Positions 11,244-23,441 of a stretch of DNA of 64,000 nucleotides are shown here, piece by piece. Source of the stretch: Macrosoma leucophasiata (taxonomy: Eukaryota; Arthropoda; Insecta; Lepidoptera; Hedylidae); contig JAWQUS010000020.1 in assembly GCA_036365455.1 (NCBI GenBank), forward strand, positions 4,623,001 through 4,687,000, read 5' to 3'. Each line of letters starts with the position of its first letter. Position 1 is the stretch's first letter. Position numbers and translations under genes: made by a program. A model generated the notes under the pieces. The model was not told the DNA's origin. It made no database searches and saw only the letters and a program-made list of their open reading frames with translations.

Positions 11244-11710
11244 GACCTTCCTCAAAATTACCACAATCGTCACAGGCACGGTTTAGTTGTGAAAGCGTAG
11301 AGTATCTTTCACATATATCAAAATTAGCATGAATTGGTAAAAGCCAATCTCTACCATTTTATTCGCACGATCTAGAGCGATTATTTTTTATGACCTGGTA
11401 AATACCTACCGCTTATAAATTTATTTATGAGCCGTTTACAAGATCCTAAAGGGCTGAACTAAATATGTTGATCAACTTGTATAAGTAATCAAACAAAAGA
11501 TAAAACGTCTCAAAAGTACAACAACCGCCAATATAAGTACAACAAAAAAAAAACGCTACATAACAAACAGTGAAGCGAAAATATTCATGGAAAGTATGAC
11601 TTGCCAAGATTCCTTTGAAATATCTACCTTAATTCTGTCAATTAGGAAGGTATCGGTCGGAGTCATGATTCATAGTACATGGTTGTATGTGTTTTGTTTC
11701 ATAATCCTCC
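11244..11710. other. No recognisable feature
   Basis: AT-rich sequence with poly-A runs; nothing identified. Confidence 0.3.
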
Positions 11711-11992
11711 AGTAGAGCTCCAGTGACGGAGCTCGCGGGCGTAGGCACCACCGCATTACCTGATTTACTTGCCGCTAAATGGTAGTGTTCAGCACTATCG
11801 TGTTCCGGTCAGGTGGCAATGTACAGCCCTGTAATTTCCGGCACAGAGGCATAACACCTTAGGCCTCAGGAGTGGTAACGCATTTGCATTTTGACCTTGG
11901 TCTTTGTGTGGGTGTCTGTAGGCTGCAGTCATCACTTAACATCAATGTGAACTGCATGCTTGTTTGCAACTTCAATTACATAAAAAAAAAAA
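11711..11992 (+). repeat. SINE-X copy, near full length
   Basis: It runs from AGTAGAGCTCCAGTGACGGA to TTACATAAAAAAAAAAAT and lacks only the first few bases. Confidence 0.9.
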
Positions 11993-12772
11993 TCATACTG
12001 TCACCCCTTATGGGTATACAGACGTAACGTAGTTACGTTAGTATCTAGCGACCTTTCTCTTTGCCAATTTGTTTAGTGTCACTTCGAATTCACTTCCTCA
12101 ATAAATTCATCGTGCTTGAAAGATTTCCTCGGCCAAATAAATTGAAAGCGGTTGGCCAGTCGCAATTTTGTCCCATAAATAGTCCTTATTCAAGCCCAGT
12201 TAAGTAACCCTCTACTGGTAGTGGAAGATAAAATAGACCCTGACGTAACACTTACTTTCATCTCTTTATATATTTAAACAAACGGAATAGTAACCGTTCA
12301 CAATTAAATACTGCAGCTCATTTTGAATGCAAGTTGTTTAATTTGAAAACTGGAAAACGGAATAAGTCAGAGTTATAATTATGCTGCTTGAATATCCGCA
12401 ACACTATCTATTATTTCTCGGTAAATTTTTAAATAGTGCAGATGCACATAAAACGTCTTTGAACTCTTTCGGTTTTATTCATAAGAATCGCTTATAGAAG
12501 GTTTATGGCATTCATTAGTTAAAATGATCTTTAAGCCTATAAAACGTTCTATATAATTATTATTCATAAACGTTCTTTAAACTTTCCATAGTTAAAATTC
12601 TGCTAATAGTCAAAATGGTGCCAGTGCAAGGAATTCAGTGGACAAATGGATCAAACAAGAGATCAAACACGCCAAATTACTTGTGAAAATTACCTTATTT
12701 CGAATAAAAGAAAAAAAATCAACGCCACAGGTGACATAAGGTCTTGTTTTAAAAATCGCGCGCACTTCCTAG
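11993..12772. other. No recognisable gene
   Basis: ATTCATAAACGTTCTTT at about 12563 resembles the end of the MITE at 20901-21048; otherwise nothing was identified. Confidence 0.3.
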
Positions 12773-12995
12773 CTTCGTTCTATTAATCGACCGCAACGAC
12801 AGCGACCAAGACCGCCGAAATTGCCGTTTTGGTGAAAGCACAAAATATTGGTGGATCGGAGTGGACGCAATGCGGTCGCGAAAAGTGACATTATTTATGA
12901 CGTCAAACGATGGCTAGCGACGGCCACGGGCCTCAGGTGGAACAATACAAAAGGCGTTACGGTCGTTGTGGTCGATTAATGGAACGCGCCCTATG
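12773..12995. mobile_element. MITE-like segment with inverted ends
   Basis: CGTTCTATTAATCGACCGCA on the left is answered on the right by GTTGTGGTCGATTAATGGAA, which is about 26 bp of imperfect inverted repeat. The interior is G+C-richer than its surroundings and non-coding. The ends and duplication are not resolved. Confidence 0.55.
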
Positions 12996-13671
12996 TCAAG
13001 TTCAACAATCAGCTGTTGAATCTTTTGTCCTTATAGCACTGTTATAGTAGGGTTCTGGCCTCTAAAATGCTATGCTGAATAACGTTTTTCTTAAAGCATA
13101 CTATAGCGAGCTGTTATAACTTTTTATGAATAAGACCGTTTATTTTTAATGTAGATGTCTCAAGTATATTTGATCGATTGAAATCGATCACTATACAGGG
13201 TTAATTGAAATTAACGCATCACCTCTTGCAAGCCGTGTCTATCTGCATCAATCCCAACAATATTAACTACGATTTTGTAACAATCATAGTTTTCAAAATG
13301 TAAGTTTTCCCATACAAAAAAAATGTGATAGTAATGCCTCTGAACTGGCATTTACTATGCCGGTAGGACGTGGACTACATACCTACGGTATGAGATAGAG
13401 ATTTTTTTTGACATTTTTTTTCGTAACAGTCGTATGGTTTATTAATTTTCACTACAAAATATTTACATATTTAAAGTAGTATTTGATCTAATAGTTATAA
13501 TTTAAGTACGCAAAATCGTTAACATCTTCGTTTCTAGTTGGCACGGCTTCAGGTACCTAACTCAACAATGACCCTTTCTTATCAACCAATCACAAGCAGG
13601 CAGTTTATCTGTTACGTCAGAGGAGTGGCGAAAAGAAGGTTCATAATAATATGCAATCAGTGTTTTTAAGG
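12996..13671. other. No recognisable gene; two small adjacent palindromes
   Basis: GATCGATT-GA-AATCGATC (13172-13189) and GTTAATT-GA-AATTAAC (13200-13215) are perfect stems, both with a GA spacer. Nothing else was identified. Confidence 0.35.
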
Positions 13672-14383
13672 TTCCGTAGTAAACAAGGAACCCTTATAAT
13701 TTCGCCATGTCCGTCTGTCTGTCTGTCTGTCTGTCCGTCTGCGGTTTAGCGCAAAACTATTGGTACTAGAGACTTGAAATTTGGCACAAGTGTACACCTT
13801 AATCACGCCGACAAAGTGGTATAATAAAACATGAAAAATAAAATTATTTAGGCTATTTTTTTATTTTTCTATGTAGTGTGGGATATCGCTGGATAGGTCT
13901 TTCAAAAATGCTAAGGGTGTGCTTACATCATTTTTGGATTTAGTTAACTGTTCGTGTCTTCTTAAGCTTTAAAGTGCCAATTTTCGTTAGAGTCAAGAGT
14001 CTCCCCCTCTACCAACTAAACGGTTGTTGTTATAAATTCAAACGTTGCGGCAATAGTAACTATAAAAATGAAATTAAAAGGAAAATTATCACACCTAAGT
14101 TGGCTTAACAAGTTTGCGAGTAATAAGTCCACCAAATATAATACTCGAAATTTTTTAACAACTCCATAGAAAATATTTATATATTTTTTCATTACATTAA
14201 TCAATTGTACTATTTATTTTTCGCAATAACACATGCGAGTGCATTTTGGAATTTGAAGGTTCGATTCCTGCCCGAAGTCAATTTTTTCTTTCCGTTTTTT
14301 TCTTTAATTTCTACATTAATCAAACCTAAAAATTACGAAACACTACACTGTGCGTGGCCCACGCACTTGACCCGGTTTTTTTT
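13672..14383 (-). repeat. Repeat W, reverse copy, interrupted by SINE-Q
   Basis: It carries ACGGTTGTTGT, a (GTCT)n run (13709-13737) and GGTTCCGTAGTAAACAAGG at its left end. The far 5' end, CACTTGACCCGGTTTTTTTT, follows after the insertion at 14205-14311. Confidence 0.8.
14205..14311 (-). mobile_element. SINE-Q insertion (107 bp) inside repeat W, 12-bp duplication
   Basis: TACATTAATCAA occurs at 14193-14204 and 14312-14323 around the insert. In the minus sense the insert is an antisense tRNA 3' half (GGAATCGAACC, TGACTTCGGGCAGG) followed by GCATGTGTTATTGCGAAAAA, the SINE-Q tail. The sense tRNA head present in the other copies is missing. Confidence 0.75.
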
Positions 14384-14424
14384 TTGACAATATGTTTAAG
14401 TGGTTGATTATTTTTACATATGTA

Positions 14425-14471
14425 TCTTCCCGCCAGGTCCCTAACGGGGTAGGCAGAGAGTGTAGAGCATT
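14425..14471 (-). mobile_element. LINE family K 3' tip
   Basis: CCAGGTCCCTAACGGGGTAG and GCAGAGAGTGTAGAGC are the reverse complement of the last bases of the family K coding region, as at 39930-39965. Confidence 0.65.
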
Positions 14472-14780
14472 GTTTTTATAAAGAAAATAATACAAATTTA
14501 AGAAAAAAATTAAGACTTAAGCGTTTCAACTTATAACTTTTGCACTCGAATGTACTCCATGTATACATTTCTTAACAATATTTTATGATCGGTCCGTTGA
14601 GACGTAGACGATTTTTGATTACGGCCGAATGGACTACCGTCCATTCTTTTTGGTACGTTCAGACGTAGTACCCAAAAAATTTACGGCAGCAACAAACGTC
14701 ACAAAAACATAAATCAAAAACTTTTTTAACCACAGAAATCTAAATAAATGTAATTAATATTTCTGTTATTTTAATTCGTT

Positions 14781-15040
14781 ACTGGTGATAGAGCTCCAGT
14801 GACGGAGCTCGCGGGCGTAGGCACCACCGCGTTAAATTATTACTTGCCGCTAAATGGTAGTGTTCAGCACTATCGTATTCCGGTCAGGTGATAATGTACG
14901 GCCCTTTAATTTCCGGCACAGAGGCACAACACCTTAGGCCTCAGGAGTGATAACGCATATGCATTTTGACCTTGGTCTTTGTGTGGGTGTCTACAAGCTG
15001 CAGTCATCACTTAACATCAATGTGAACTGCGTGCTTGTTT
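14781..15040 (+). repeat. SINE-X copy, 3' end lost
   Basis: It starts ACTGGTGATAGAGCTCCAGT and ends at GCGTGCTTGTTTGG without the A-tail. Confidence 0.9.
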
Positions 15041-16386
15041 GGATTTGGATCTACTTTTGACTCCTTCATAACGCTAAATATATGTGAGATAAATACACAA
15101 AATTTGTTATCGTACATTGAGACCTCCCAGATAAACTAATACCTCAAATTTCAAAAACGTAGATCGAACTGTTATGAGCCTCAATATAAAAGACTAAAAA
15201 TCATAATATTTTCACATACGAAACAAAAATGTTATTTAAATTTACTCAAGATTGCTAAACGGCTCTATAAATAAAAAAAATTCAGTATTATACATAGAAC
15301 TTAAGCACCTGTTTATGCATGTATATGTCTCAATACTTTTGTCGTTCGAGCTAACATAACAACCTCACTATATTGGACTTGGCTCTCATTTTAATATTTA
15401 TGTTTTGGGTGGAAAATTTAAGGTTATAATTCGTACAACGTCTAGTCATAAGCCAATTTATGCCAATTATGCCAATTACGAAAGGATCAGTTTTGTAAAA
15501 GTTACCTGCTTGTTGGCAGGATTATCTGTCTGCAGCCAAATAGTTAATGTTCAGGAATATCCTGTTCCGGTTAGAGGGTAATGTATAGCTCTGTAATCTC
15601 TATCACAGAGTAAAAACAATTTAAGTTTTTTTGGTTCTGTGCGTACCGAATCCGCTGTCCGCTCCGCACCAAATTCGGACGTGTGTTACGACTATTAGTG
15701 TAAGTGACGGCAGCCCGCCGGCGGGCTGCTATACAAGTTCATCTGGGTAAACGTAAACACGTGTCTAGAGTTAATATTAAGGAAATTCACTTGCTTATCT
15801 AACATCCACGCATAGTAAGTACTAAAATTCATAGATTTACCGACAATTATTTCAACAGCTCCCAAGTACTCGTATATAGATATTTCATATTATTACAATG
15901 TATAGCAGTATTATTACAATGTTTGAAACTATCACAGTTTATGCCAGTTGCGTGCAGGCTATGAATATAACCATCTTGTCGTAACTAATGCAAGGAAGTC
16001 TCTAATTAGGGCATGTCTGTTAAATGTTAGGCAGCGGTTTGATTTTTTTTCTAGGGTAATCTTTAAAGGAATACTCGTGGGTCAACCCGCAAAATTTTGC
16101 TCTTTCGCGAAATTTGGCAATGTAATTATGGGTTTCCTTCGATTTCATCACGATACCATTATCAGATTTGAAATTGATGCAAGAAAAACCAACTTCAAAC
16201 TCTACACTTTCAATCGAAACAAGCATTTTTTAAATCATTTAACAATTGACTGAATAGTCAATGATCATACACAAAAGATCTCGAGGAATTGAGAACCTCT
16301 TTGTTTTTTAAAGTTAAAAAAAAGGCAAAACATGCAGCGTTCCTTTCGAAGTTCATCTCGGATAAAATTGAGACACGAAAATTATA
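15041..16386. other. Mostly unique sequence with a SINE-X remnant and a GC palindrome
   Basis: A degenerate SINE-X core lies at 15528-15610 (AATATCCTGTTCCGGTTAGA, GGTAATGTATAGCTC). A perfect 20-bp palindrome, GCAGCCCGCCGGCGGGCTGC, occupies 15710-15729. Overlapping open frames at 15948-16253 show no domain and are not supported as a gene. Confidence 0.4.
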
Positions 16387-16617
16387 GGTCGCGCCACGTA
16401 AAAAGAACGCTGGAAGAAAGTAGAAGAGATCTGTTCGCGCATCGGTACACTCGCGCACGAAAGTACTAGCCCTATTGGTTTATTTTTGATCTAGCTTTCG
16501 CTTGCGGGTTCGTGTATTGATAGGCAGATTGAACGCCGCACCTCATACCACCACATAGATCGATAAATCGTCTACTGCGCAGCTTGACCGCCAGCGTTCT
16601 TTTTACCTGGCGCGACC
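16387..16617. mobile_element. MITE with 27-bp inverted ends and TA duplication
   Basis: GGTCGCGCCACGTAAAAAGA on the left and TCTTTTTACCTGGCGCGACC on the right are reverse complements except one base, and the match continues into ACGCTGG/CCAGCGT. TA flanks both ends (16385-16386, 16618-16619). The interior contains no transposase. A Tc1/mariner-type mover would fit a TA target; this is inference. Confidence 0.75.
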
Positions 16618-16619
16618 TA

Positions 16620-17535
16620 TGTCTATCTTCAATCTTATTGATAAAAGCGAATAGTCACTCACTCATCACGAAATCTCAGGAAATACGAGTATTAGGAGTT
16701 TCAAATTTTGGATGTAGGTTTTATTAGGTCGTTGAAACTTACTAATACTGGATTTTGCAAAATTCTACCCCTGTGTTTTTGGATTGATAGTTTGTATGAA
16801 ATTTCTAGTGTTAGTTAGTAAGTGCTAGGGATCTCAAATTTTGTAAAGGGATTATAAGTACGAAGGCGCTACCTACGAGTATCTTGGATTTTGCGCAATT
16901 CGACCTCTAAAGGTGTGTTTTAGGAGTTGATAGTAAGAATGAAAAAGATACCCCAGGCTTACGCAACGTATAGGTTAGTAACTAATTAGTAGTAGTAATG
17001 TAGATACCAATGCTCCTGTGCGGAGCCGAGGCGAGTCGCTAGTATAAGATCAAATATATAAATTGAATACGTGGTTAAGGGATAATAAGCATTCCTTCAC
17101 TGTTGCACTTGATCTTGATAAAACCACAAGACAAACCGCAGGTTGTTATACTAGCTTCAGTTATAGATATGATGCAAGGTGAAGTAAATAATATAGGTGA
17201 TTAATAGATACGTCCTTTAGGCTGTTATAATATAATGTACAGAACTGTAGACGACAATTTTGCAACTTTTTTCCTTAATAGCAGACACGTTATTGGTTTT
17301 TAGGGTTTCGTGCCATAAAAGGAAAATCGGAATCCTTATATAGATCAGTAGTTCCTCTGTTTGTGAGTCCGTCTGTCACAGCTATTTTTCTCCGAAAGTA
17401 TAGTATGTATGTATTTACGCCGATTCCTAAGACCATACTAGATCTATTTGGTCAAGGTAGGTCTCTAAAACCATCTTCATTCGCATTGTATATCTGTTTA
17501 GTTTCATTCTTCTACATGTCTGAATCATTGGAGCA
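16620..17535. other. Unique sequence with one repeat fragment
   Basis: At about 17295-17400, TAGGGTTTCGTGCCATAAAA and GAGTCCGTCTGTCACAGC match a common lepidopteran AGGGTTCCGTACC-type repeat related to W. Nothing else was identified. Confidence 0.45.
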
Positions 17536-17548
17536 TGTCTTAAGTAAT

Positions 17549-20500
17549 CATCATCATCATCATCATTTCAGCCAAAATACGTCCACTGCTGAACAAAGGC
17601 CTCCCCCAAAGAATGCCACAACGAACGGTCCTGGGCCGCCCTCATCCAGCGATTGCCCGCGACCTTCACCAGGTCGTCGGTCCATCTTGTGGGAGGCCTG
17701 CCTACGCTTCGCTTTCCGGTACGCGGTCGCCACTCGAGAACTGCTCTGCCCCAACGGCCGTCAGTTCGTCGAGCTATGTGCCCTGCCCACTGCCACTTGA
17801 GTCTCGCTATTCGGTGAGCTATGTCGGTAACTTTGGTTCTCATGCGGATCTCCTCATTTCTGATTCGGTCTCGCAGAGAAACTCCAAGCATAGCTCTCTC
17901 CATTGCTCTCTGAGTGACCTTGAGCCTTCTTATGAGGCCCATAGTGAGCGACCACGTTTCTGTCCCATAAGTCATCACTGGCAACACACACTGATCAAAG
18001 ACCTTTTTCTTGAGACACTGCGGTAAGTCGGACGAGAAGATGAACCGTAGCTTCCCGAACGCTGCCCAACCGAGTTGGATTCGGCGATTGACCTCTTTCT
18101 CGAAGTTGGACCGACCTAACTGGACCGTTTGTCCCAGGTATACATAATCGTCAACAACTTCGAGTGTAGTACCCTCGACCATAACAGGAGTGGGTGTAAC
18201 ATGGACATTTGACATGATCTTCGTCTTGTCCATGTTCATTTTAAGGCCCACTCGTTGGGAGGCCCTACTGAGGTCATTGAGCATTGTGCTAAGGTCTTCC
18301 AGGGTCTCAGCCATGACTACGATATCATCTGCAAATCGGAGGTGGGAGATGTACTCGCCGTTAATATTGATGCCGAGTCCTTTCCAGTTCAGAAGCTTGA
18401 AGACGTCTTCCAATGCAGCGGTGAACAGTTTCGGAGATATAACATCTCCCTGTCTCACACCTCGCTGCAATTGGATAGGTTTCGAGTTCTGATCCTGAAG
18501 CCGGACCGACATGGTGGCGTTTTCATACAAGCTCCTCAGCACCTCGATGTATCGGTAGTCAACTTGGCACCTCTGGAGTGACTGTAGCACAGCCCAAATC
18601 TCAACCGAATCGAAGGCTTTCTCATAGTCCACGAACGCTAGACATAGGGGCTGGTTATACTCTTCTGTCTTCTGTATAACCTGCCGCAGCGTGTGAATGT
18701 GGTCTATGGTGCTAAAGCCTTTACGGAAACCGGCTTGTTCGGGAGGCTGGAAGTCGTCGAGTCTGCGAGATAGACGGTTCGTAACCACTCTCGAAAACAG
18801 CTTATAGACGTGGCTTAGAAGTGCGATGGGCCTATAGTTTATTAGAAGGGTATTGTCGCCTTTCTTAAAGAACAGTACCACCACACTTCTGTGCCACGCC
18901 TGTGGCGTTTTGCCCTCGGATATGACGGAATTGAACATCAACTGAAGAGCTTCTAATACTGGCCTTCCGCCCGCTTTCAGGAGTTCAGCAGTGATTCCAT
19001 CATCACCCGGCGCCCTGTTGTTTTTGAGCTGTTTCAGAGCCGTGCTAATCTCGTCTAGACTGACGTCCGGGATATCTTCGGTGTAGTGTCGGGTCAGTCC
19101 GGCTCTAGGATCTGCTGCCGGACTGTTAACAGGTGGTCGTGCTGTCGTGTATAACTGTCCGTAAAACCGTTCGATCTCCTCTGCAAGTTCAGGTTTCGAC
19201 GATACGATTCTGTCGTCCTCTGTCTTCAGCTTAGTGAGACGGCTTTGGCCTAAGGACAGATCTCTGGCGAACACTTTAGAGCCCTGGTTCCGCTCTATGG
19301 CTGCTTGAATACTATTAGTATTAAAGTGCCGAAGGTCGCGAGTCAATGACTTGGAGATCTGTCTGTTGAGCCGTCTGTACACTAAAGCATCTTCAGAGGA
19401 CTTCAGAACCATACCTCGCCTCTCTTCCATGAGCTTGAGAGTTGGGCTGGAGATCTTTTTGGTCTTGTTTGAAGGGCGGGTCTTGAAAAACTTAGACCCC
19501 GCCGTCCGGACAGTTTCCACGAACCTGTTATTATAATCGTCCACATCTACGCACTCACTCAGGCATTCAAAGCGATTTTGTAGCTCGAGTTGAAAGCTCT
19601 CGGGGTTTTGGATTTGGGCCGGTGCTGGGCGGAGCGTAGACTTCATTAGTCGGGATCTTTCGATCTTGACATTTATATTCAGTGTGCCTCTTACCATTCG
19701 GTGATCGCTGCCGGTTTTTACCGAATTGATCACAGAGACATCACTGAATATATGCCGCCTTGTGGACATAATGAAGTCTATCTCATTTTTGGTCGCACCG
19801 TCAGGACTGATCCAGGTCCACTTCCGGCAAGCCCGCTTCTTGAAGAAAGAGTTCATCATATAGAGGCTCTCTTTCTCCATGAAGTCAGCCAGTGTCTGGC
19901 CCCTGGTGTTTCATCGCCCATATCCAAATTGCCCCACTTTCAGCTCGTGGTCGCCTCGAACGCCCAATTTCGCGTTGAAATCCCCCATGACAACGTTGTA
20001 GTGGGTTTTAGAACTATGTATGGCTCGGGAAATATCCTCATACATAGTTTCTACCTCATCATCGGAGTGTGCGGAGGTCGGGGCGTAGACCTGTATGACC
20101 TTCAACGAATACCGCTTGGTTATTCTGAGTATAAGGTACGCCACTCTCGACGACACACTCTCGATCTTGACAACATTGTTCACGAGGGATTTGTGGACGA
20201 TGAAACCGACACCACCCTGGGACAGTTGTTCGCCCTCCCGGAAATAGAGCAGGTTACCAGACTTGAGGGTTATCGAGTCCTCCCCCTGTCTTCGGACCTC
20301 AGATAACCCTATAATGTGCCATCGTAACCCGCTCAATTCTTCCTCTAGTTCCGCTACCTTCTCGTCGGTCCGCAGTGTCCGAATGTTGTATGTTGCCAGG
20401 GCCAATTGTCGTTGTTTGTGGTACCCTGGCATCTGCCGGAGATTCTTCGCACCCCCTGCCCCGCCGTTACCATGACCGGTACCACTATGGTCAGGAATAG

Positions 20501-20677
20501 CGGAGCCGCCGGGGACTAGGGGCCGTTTTTTCTTGTTGCGTCTCATTTGGAGGGAAAATGCCATAATCGCCACGCTTGGCATGCGGGTTGGCGATCGCAG
20601 TGGCGGCAATTTTACGCGGGACGCTGCTGCCCATCCCACGTACTTGTACCGCCCTGGTTTGACCGCCATTGTTCGGT
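17549..20677 (-). mobile_element. Full-length RTE-clade non-LTR retrotransposon
   Basis: The 13-bp duplication TGTCTTAAGTAAT at 17536-17548 and 20678-20690 brackets a 3.13-kb element. Read on the minus strand it has an 8-base leader, one long frame encoding endonuclease and reverse transcriptase, almost no 3' UTR and an (ATG)n tail (17549-17569), all typical of RTE. An intact duplication and a nearly intact frame indicate a recent insertion. Truncated and internally deleted relatives lie at 7829-8024, 22424-22557 and 31975-32115. Confidence 0.95.
17568..20669 (-). pseudogene. RTE polyprotein (endonuclease + reverse transcriptase), one in-frame stop
   Basis: The frame starts at ATG 20669 and would give 1,033 residues, but codon 253 is TGA (19913-19911). 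Ten codons further the same frame continues as a 770-residue segment, so this is a point nonsense, perhaps CGA to TGA, not a frameshift. Before the stop lies the apurinic-like endonuclease half: LATYNIRTLR, GLSEVRRQG, QVYAPTSAH and VVMGDFNAKLG. After it come WTWISPDG, NEIDFI and the SDH motif of the endonuclease. The reverse transcriptase follows with NYRPIALLSH (348-357 of the 770), FVDYEKAFDSV (416-426), RQGDVISPKLF (476-486) and the catalytic FADD (516-519). The C-terminal part carries YLGQTVQLG, GTETWSLT and WAGHIARR. RTE proteins of about 1,000 residues cleave target DNA and copy their RNA into it. This copy should be inactive unless read through. Confidence 0.93.
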
Positions 20678-20900
20678 TGTCTTAAGTAATATATTTTTTA
20701 TATTTTCACAGAACTTTAACAAGTTTTTGCTAATATGTCCCTCAGCTCCTTTCGTATCACTCTATCAAATGCTTTTTCAAATCGAACTTAAATACTCTCC
20801 TATACTTATGAAAGATAATCAACAATTACGATACCTTATTTAACATCTGGTTAACAAATAAACATCGTAACGTAATTAGCAAAATATAAGTTACACATTA

Positions 20901-21048
20901 ACCCCCTTATTCATAAACGTATTTTAGCTAAAGTGTTGCTAATCTCTCCTTTGTCTTTATCTATCCTGCACATTTGACAATGCAACTGACAAGGACAAAG
21001 CATTCTATAGCTAAAACGTATCTAAAGTACGTTTATGAATAAGGGGGT
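20901..21048. mobile_element. 148-bp MITE, perfect 20-bp terminal inverted repeats
   Basis: ACCCCCTTATTCATAAACGT at 20901-20920 is the exact reverse complement of 21029-21048. The left flank gives TTAA with the first base of the repeat while the right gives TAA, so a piggyBac-type TTAA target with one lost base is possible. It is non-coding. Confidence 0.8.
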
Positions 21049-21302
21049 AAATATTTAATTTATATTATGCAACTCATAAACAACCCGTAAGTTAGACGCT
21101 AATTTGAACAAAAGATGTTTGTTTACACAGATAAATAAGGAAGTTGTTCTAAAAGAACCCGTCAAGTGCAAATTTATTCGAGCTCCAGTGTTGGTAAGTT
21201 TTTCACGTATAATTTAACACAGAATTTAAAACTTTTCTTATACGTTAGCAGATGGTCCGTTCCGCGAATTCAAAGATGCACTGCGATGAAAAGTATGATT
21301 TA

Positions 21303-21744
21303 GGCGCTTTGCACATGGAGCAACTTAAGTTGAGGCAACTATCAACAAAATATCTTTAAAAGTTTCCTGTAAAAAGTTGATAGGTGCTAGTTTACGGATG
21401 TCGCAATTTTATGGCAATCTGCGCAATTTCAAGCGAGACTGGCATTTCCGGGCACAGCGAGAGGTGATTCCTCACCACTCGCTGTGCTGGGTGTGAAATT
21501 GCCCGACGCGTTGTGATTGACAATTGCGGAAGCCTGTCAACTTTAAAAACCGGTATGATATTTAACAGTTGCGGCAAATAGGAACTAACCTATTCATCGA
21601 TTACACCAACTGAAAACTTTGGACGATCACCGAAACTTGAAGCTCGAGTGTCTATGTGTGTGAAGTCCAATTGAAATATATGTAAACAGCTAATTAGCAG
21701 ATAGTTGCCAGTTGCTGCAATAGTTGCTCCATGGGCAAAGCGCC
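21303..21744. mobile_element. PIF/Harbinger-like MITE, 442 bp, TTA duplication
   Basis: GGCGCTTTGCACATGGAGCA on the left matches the complement of TGCTCCATGGGCAAAGCGCC on the right (23 bp with one mismatch). TTA at 21300-21302 and 21745-21747 flanks it. A stem GCACAGCGAG...CTCGCTGTGC lies inside at about 21453-21490. No transposase frame is present. Confidence 0.8.
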
Positions 21745-21867
21745 TTATGTTTCGAAAAGAAAACAAAAAATCTTTCAAGGTGTTTTTTTGGTACACGCCC
21801 GCCGTCAAGTGGAACAAACGGCTAGTGTGTAGTGTTAGACAACCAACACATTACCCAATCTATACGA

Positions 21868-22035
21868 GGCTAAATGGTAGTGTTCAGCACTATCGTGTTC
21901 CAGAGGCAATTAAAATTGCCTCAGTGGCATTTTGATCTCCGGTTTTGATCGTAGATATATCTTTAGGTCTGGTAGGTTCTTTACATTATTCACTTACCAT
22001 GTGCACTGTGTGTTTGTTGACCACCATTATTAGAT
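21868..22035 (+). repeat. SINE-X-related copy, diverged
   Basis: CTAAATGGTAGTGTTCAGCA and CTATCGTGTTCCAG are conserved. The rest matches the diverged X' type (TTCACTTACCATGTGCACTG). Confidence 0.6.
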
Positions 22036-22423
22036 TGCGCCAATGAAAGATACATTACCCTAAGAATATAAAGATTGGTAAAACAGGAGAAAAAGATAAA
22101 CTTCATTAATATCACCCAGGTAAACTGAAACAGGCAGGTATTGCCGGACCTAAATTAACCATGGAATCCTAAAATGAAATCCCGCAATCGAATTAGAGAA
22201 ATTGCCGATGAATGGCCTCATAAGAATGAGCAGGATATGAATTAAACATCATGCCTATTGGGAAGGGTTGGTGTGATAAGGAAGTTATCAATTTATTGCC
22301 CTAATAGATAGGGATGTAATAGGTAAACCGATGTTCCCATAAAAAATAAGATATCGATGTTCACAATTGCTGGTTTTGAGCTACCCACCCTCGTTCAGCG
22401 GTTTACTGTGATATTCACCAGCA
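22036..22423. other. No recognisable feature
   Basis: AT-rich, nothing identified. Confidence 0.3.
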
Positions 22424-22557
22424 GGCGTCGTTGGTCCATCTCGTGGCTAGCCTACCCGGCTTTTTCTTCTGGGACGCGGTCGCCACTTGAGAATCGTTTG
22501 TTCCGATAGCCGTCGGTTCTTCAAGCTACGTGCCATTCCCAATGCTTCTTGAGTTTC
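22424..22557 (-). mobile_element. Degraded RTE 3' coding fragment
   Basis: GTCGTTGGTCCATCTCGTGG, GACGCGGTCGCCACTTGAGA and CAAGCTACGTGCC align collinearly with 17670-17800 of the full RTE element (its C-terminal codons). The frame is broken. Confidence 0.75.
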
Positions 22558-22564
22558 ACATTTT

Positions 22565-22745
22565 TTTAAATATGCTGACACTCACAGCCTTACACGCATA
22601 AACTTGTGTCATGGGTGCCATTGTATAACACACATGCATCTAAACTCGAAACAAATATCTGTAGGCCATACAATTTATCCCGGTGCGGCGCAACGATCCA
22701 TGAGTTAAGCGGTCATCTGATACAGCTTGAATAACCGGGTCGTTG
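22565..22745 (-). repeat. SINE-T, diverged copy
   Basis: It has ACTCACAGCC, TGTCATGGGTGCCATTGTA, AAACAAATATCTGTAGGCCA and AACCGGGTCGTT in the same order as 7515-7703. The B-box is damaged. Confidence 0.75.
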
Positions 22746-23441
22746 GGCTATGTCAACTCGCTGGGTTATCAAGTTGATCACGGCGAGCATATTTATTTTG
22801 CCTTCATAGTTATCTCGAGCTTACATTATATTTAACGAGCTACCATCCATCAATGTATCAATGTTTTATCCATCGATATTTTAGAAGCATCCATATATCG
22901 ATAAGTCGACGTTTTTCTGTATTATTATTGCATCACTATTAAAAGAGCCCATTTGGTTATCGATTAGGTACGACGACATTTTGCGGGCTGTACTTAATGC
23001 TGGTATTTGATGACGGATGGCATACCGAATAACGATGATAAATTTGGACTTTTTCAAAACGCGACTGGAAATTTCAGGCAATTAATTATTATTTCAAATA
23101 AACAGACACTTTGGCTTTTTATGTTAGTTAAGATGGTTGTAGTAGTAATTTATTTTCTCTCAAGGCTTACAAAATTTGTAAGCGTATCAGTAATTACTAC
23201 TGCGTTCCGCACTAAAATCAGAAACTATTTGGTTTCCGATCCGAACGCACATCCAGAAAGGTTAGTATTAGAGATTTATTTAATAATAAGACTTTCAGTA
23301 ATTGATATACAAAAAACCCTGTATATCAATGCTTTCAGTGCTATAATTATATTATAATTCAGCACTGTTAATATAATTAATTATAACGTTATTAGCCTTA
23401 ATAATTTCTATAATCGTTTATTAATATTATTAATTATAATG
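22746..23441. other. No supported gene
   Basis: A 116-codon open frame at 23007-23357 is AT-rich with no recognisable domain, is unsupported by any homologous copy, and is not called. Confidence 0.3.

Noticed and set aside
17363..18026. Plus-strand open frames over the RTE element
   Set aside because: They are antisense shadows of the RTE reverse transcriptase, without domain features.
22881..23357. Open frames of 66 and 116 codons as a host gene
   Set aside because: AT-rich, no domain, no conserved copy; chance frames are expected at this length.
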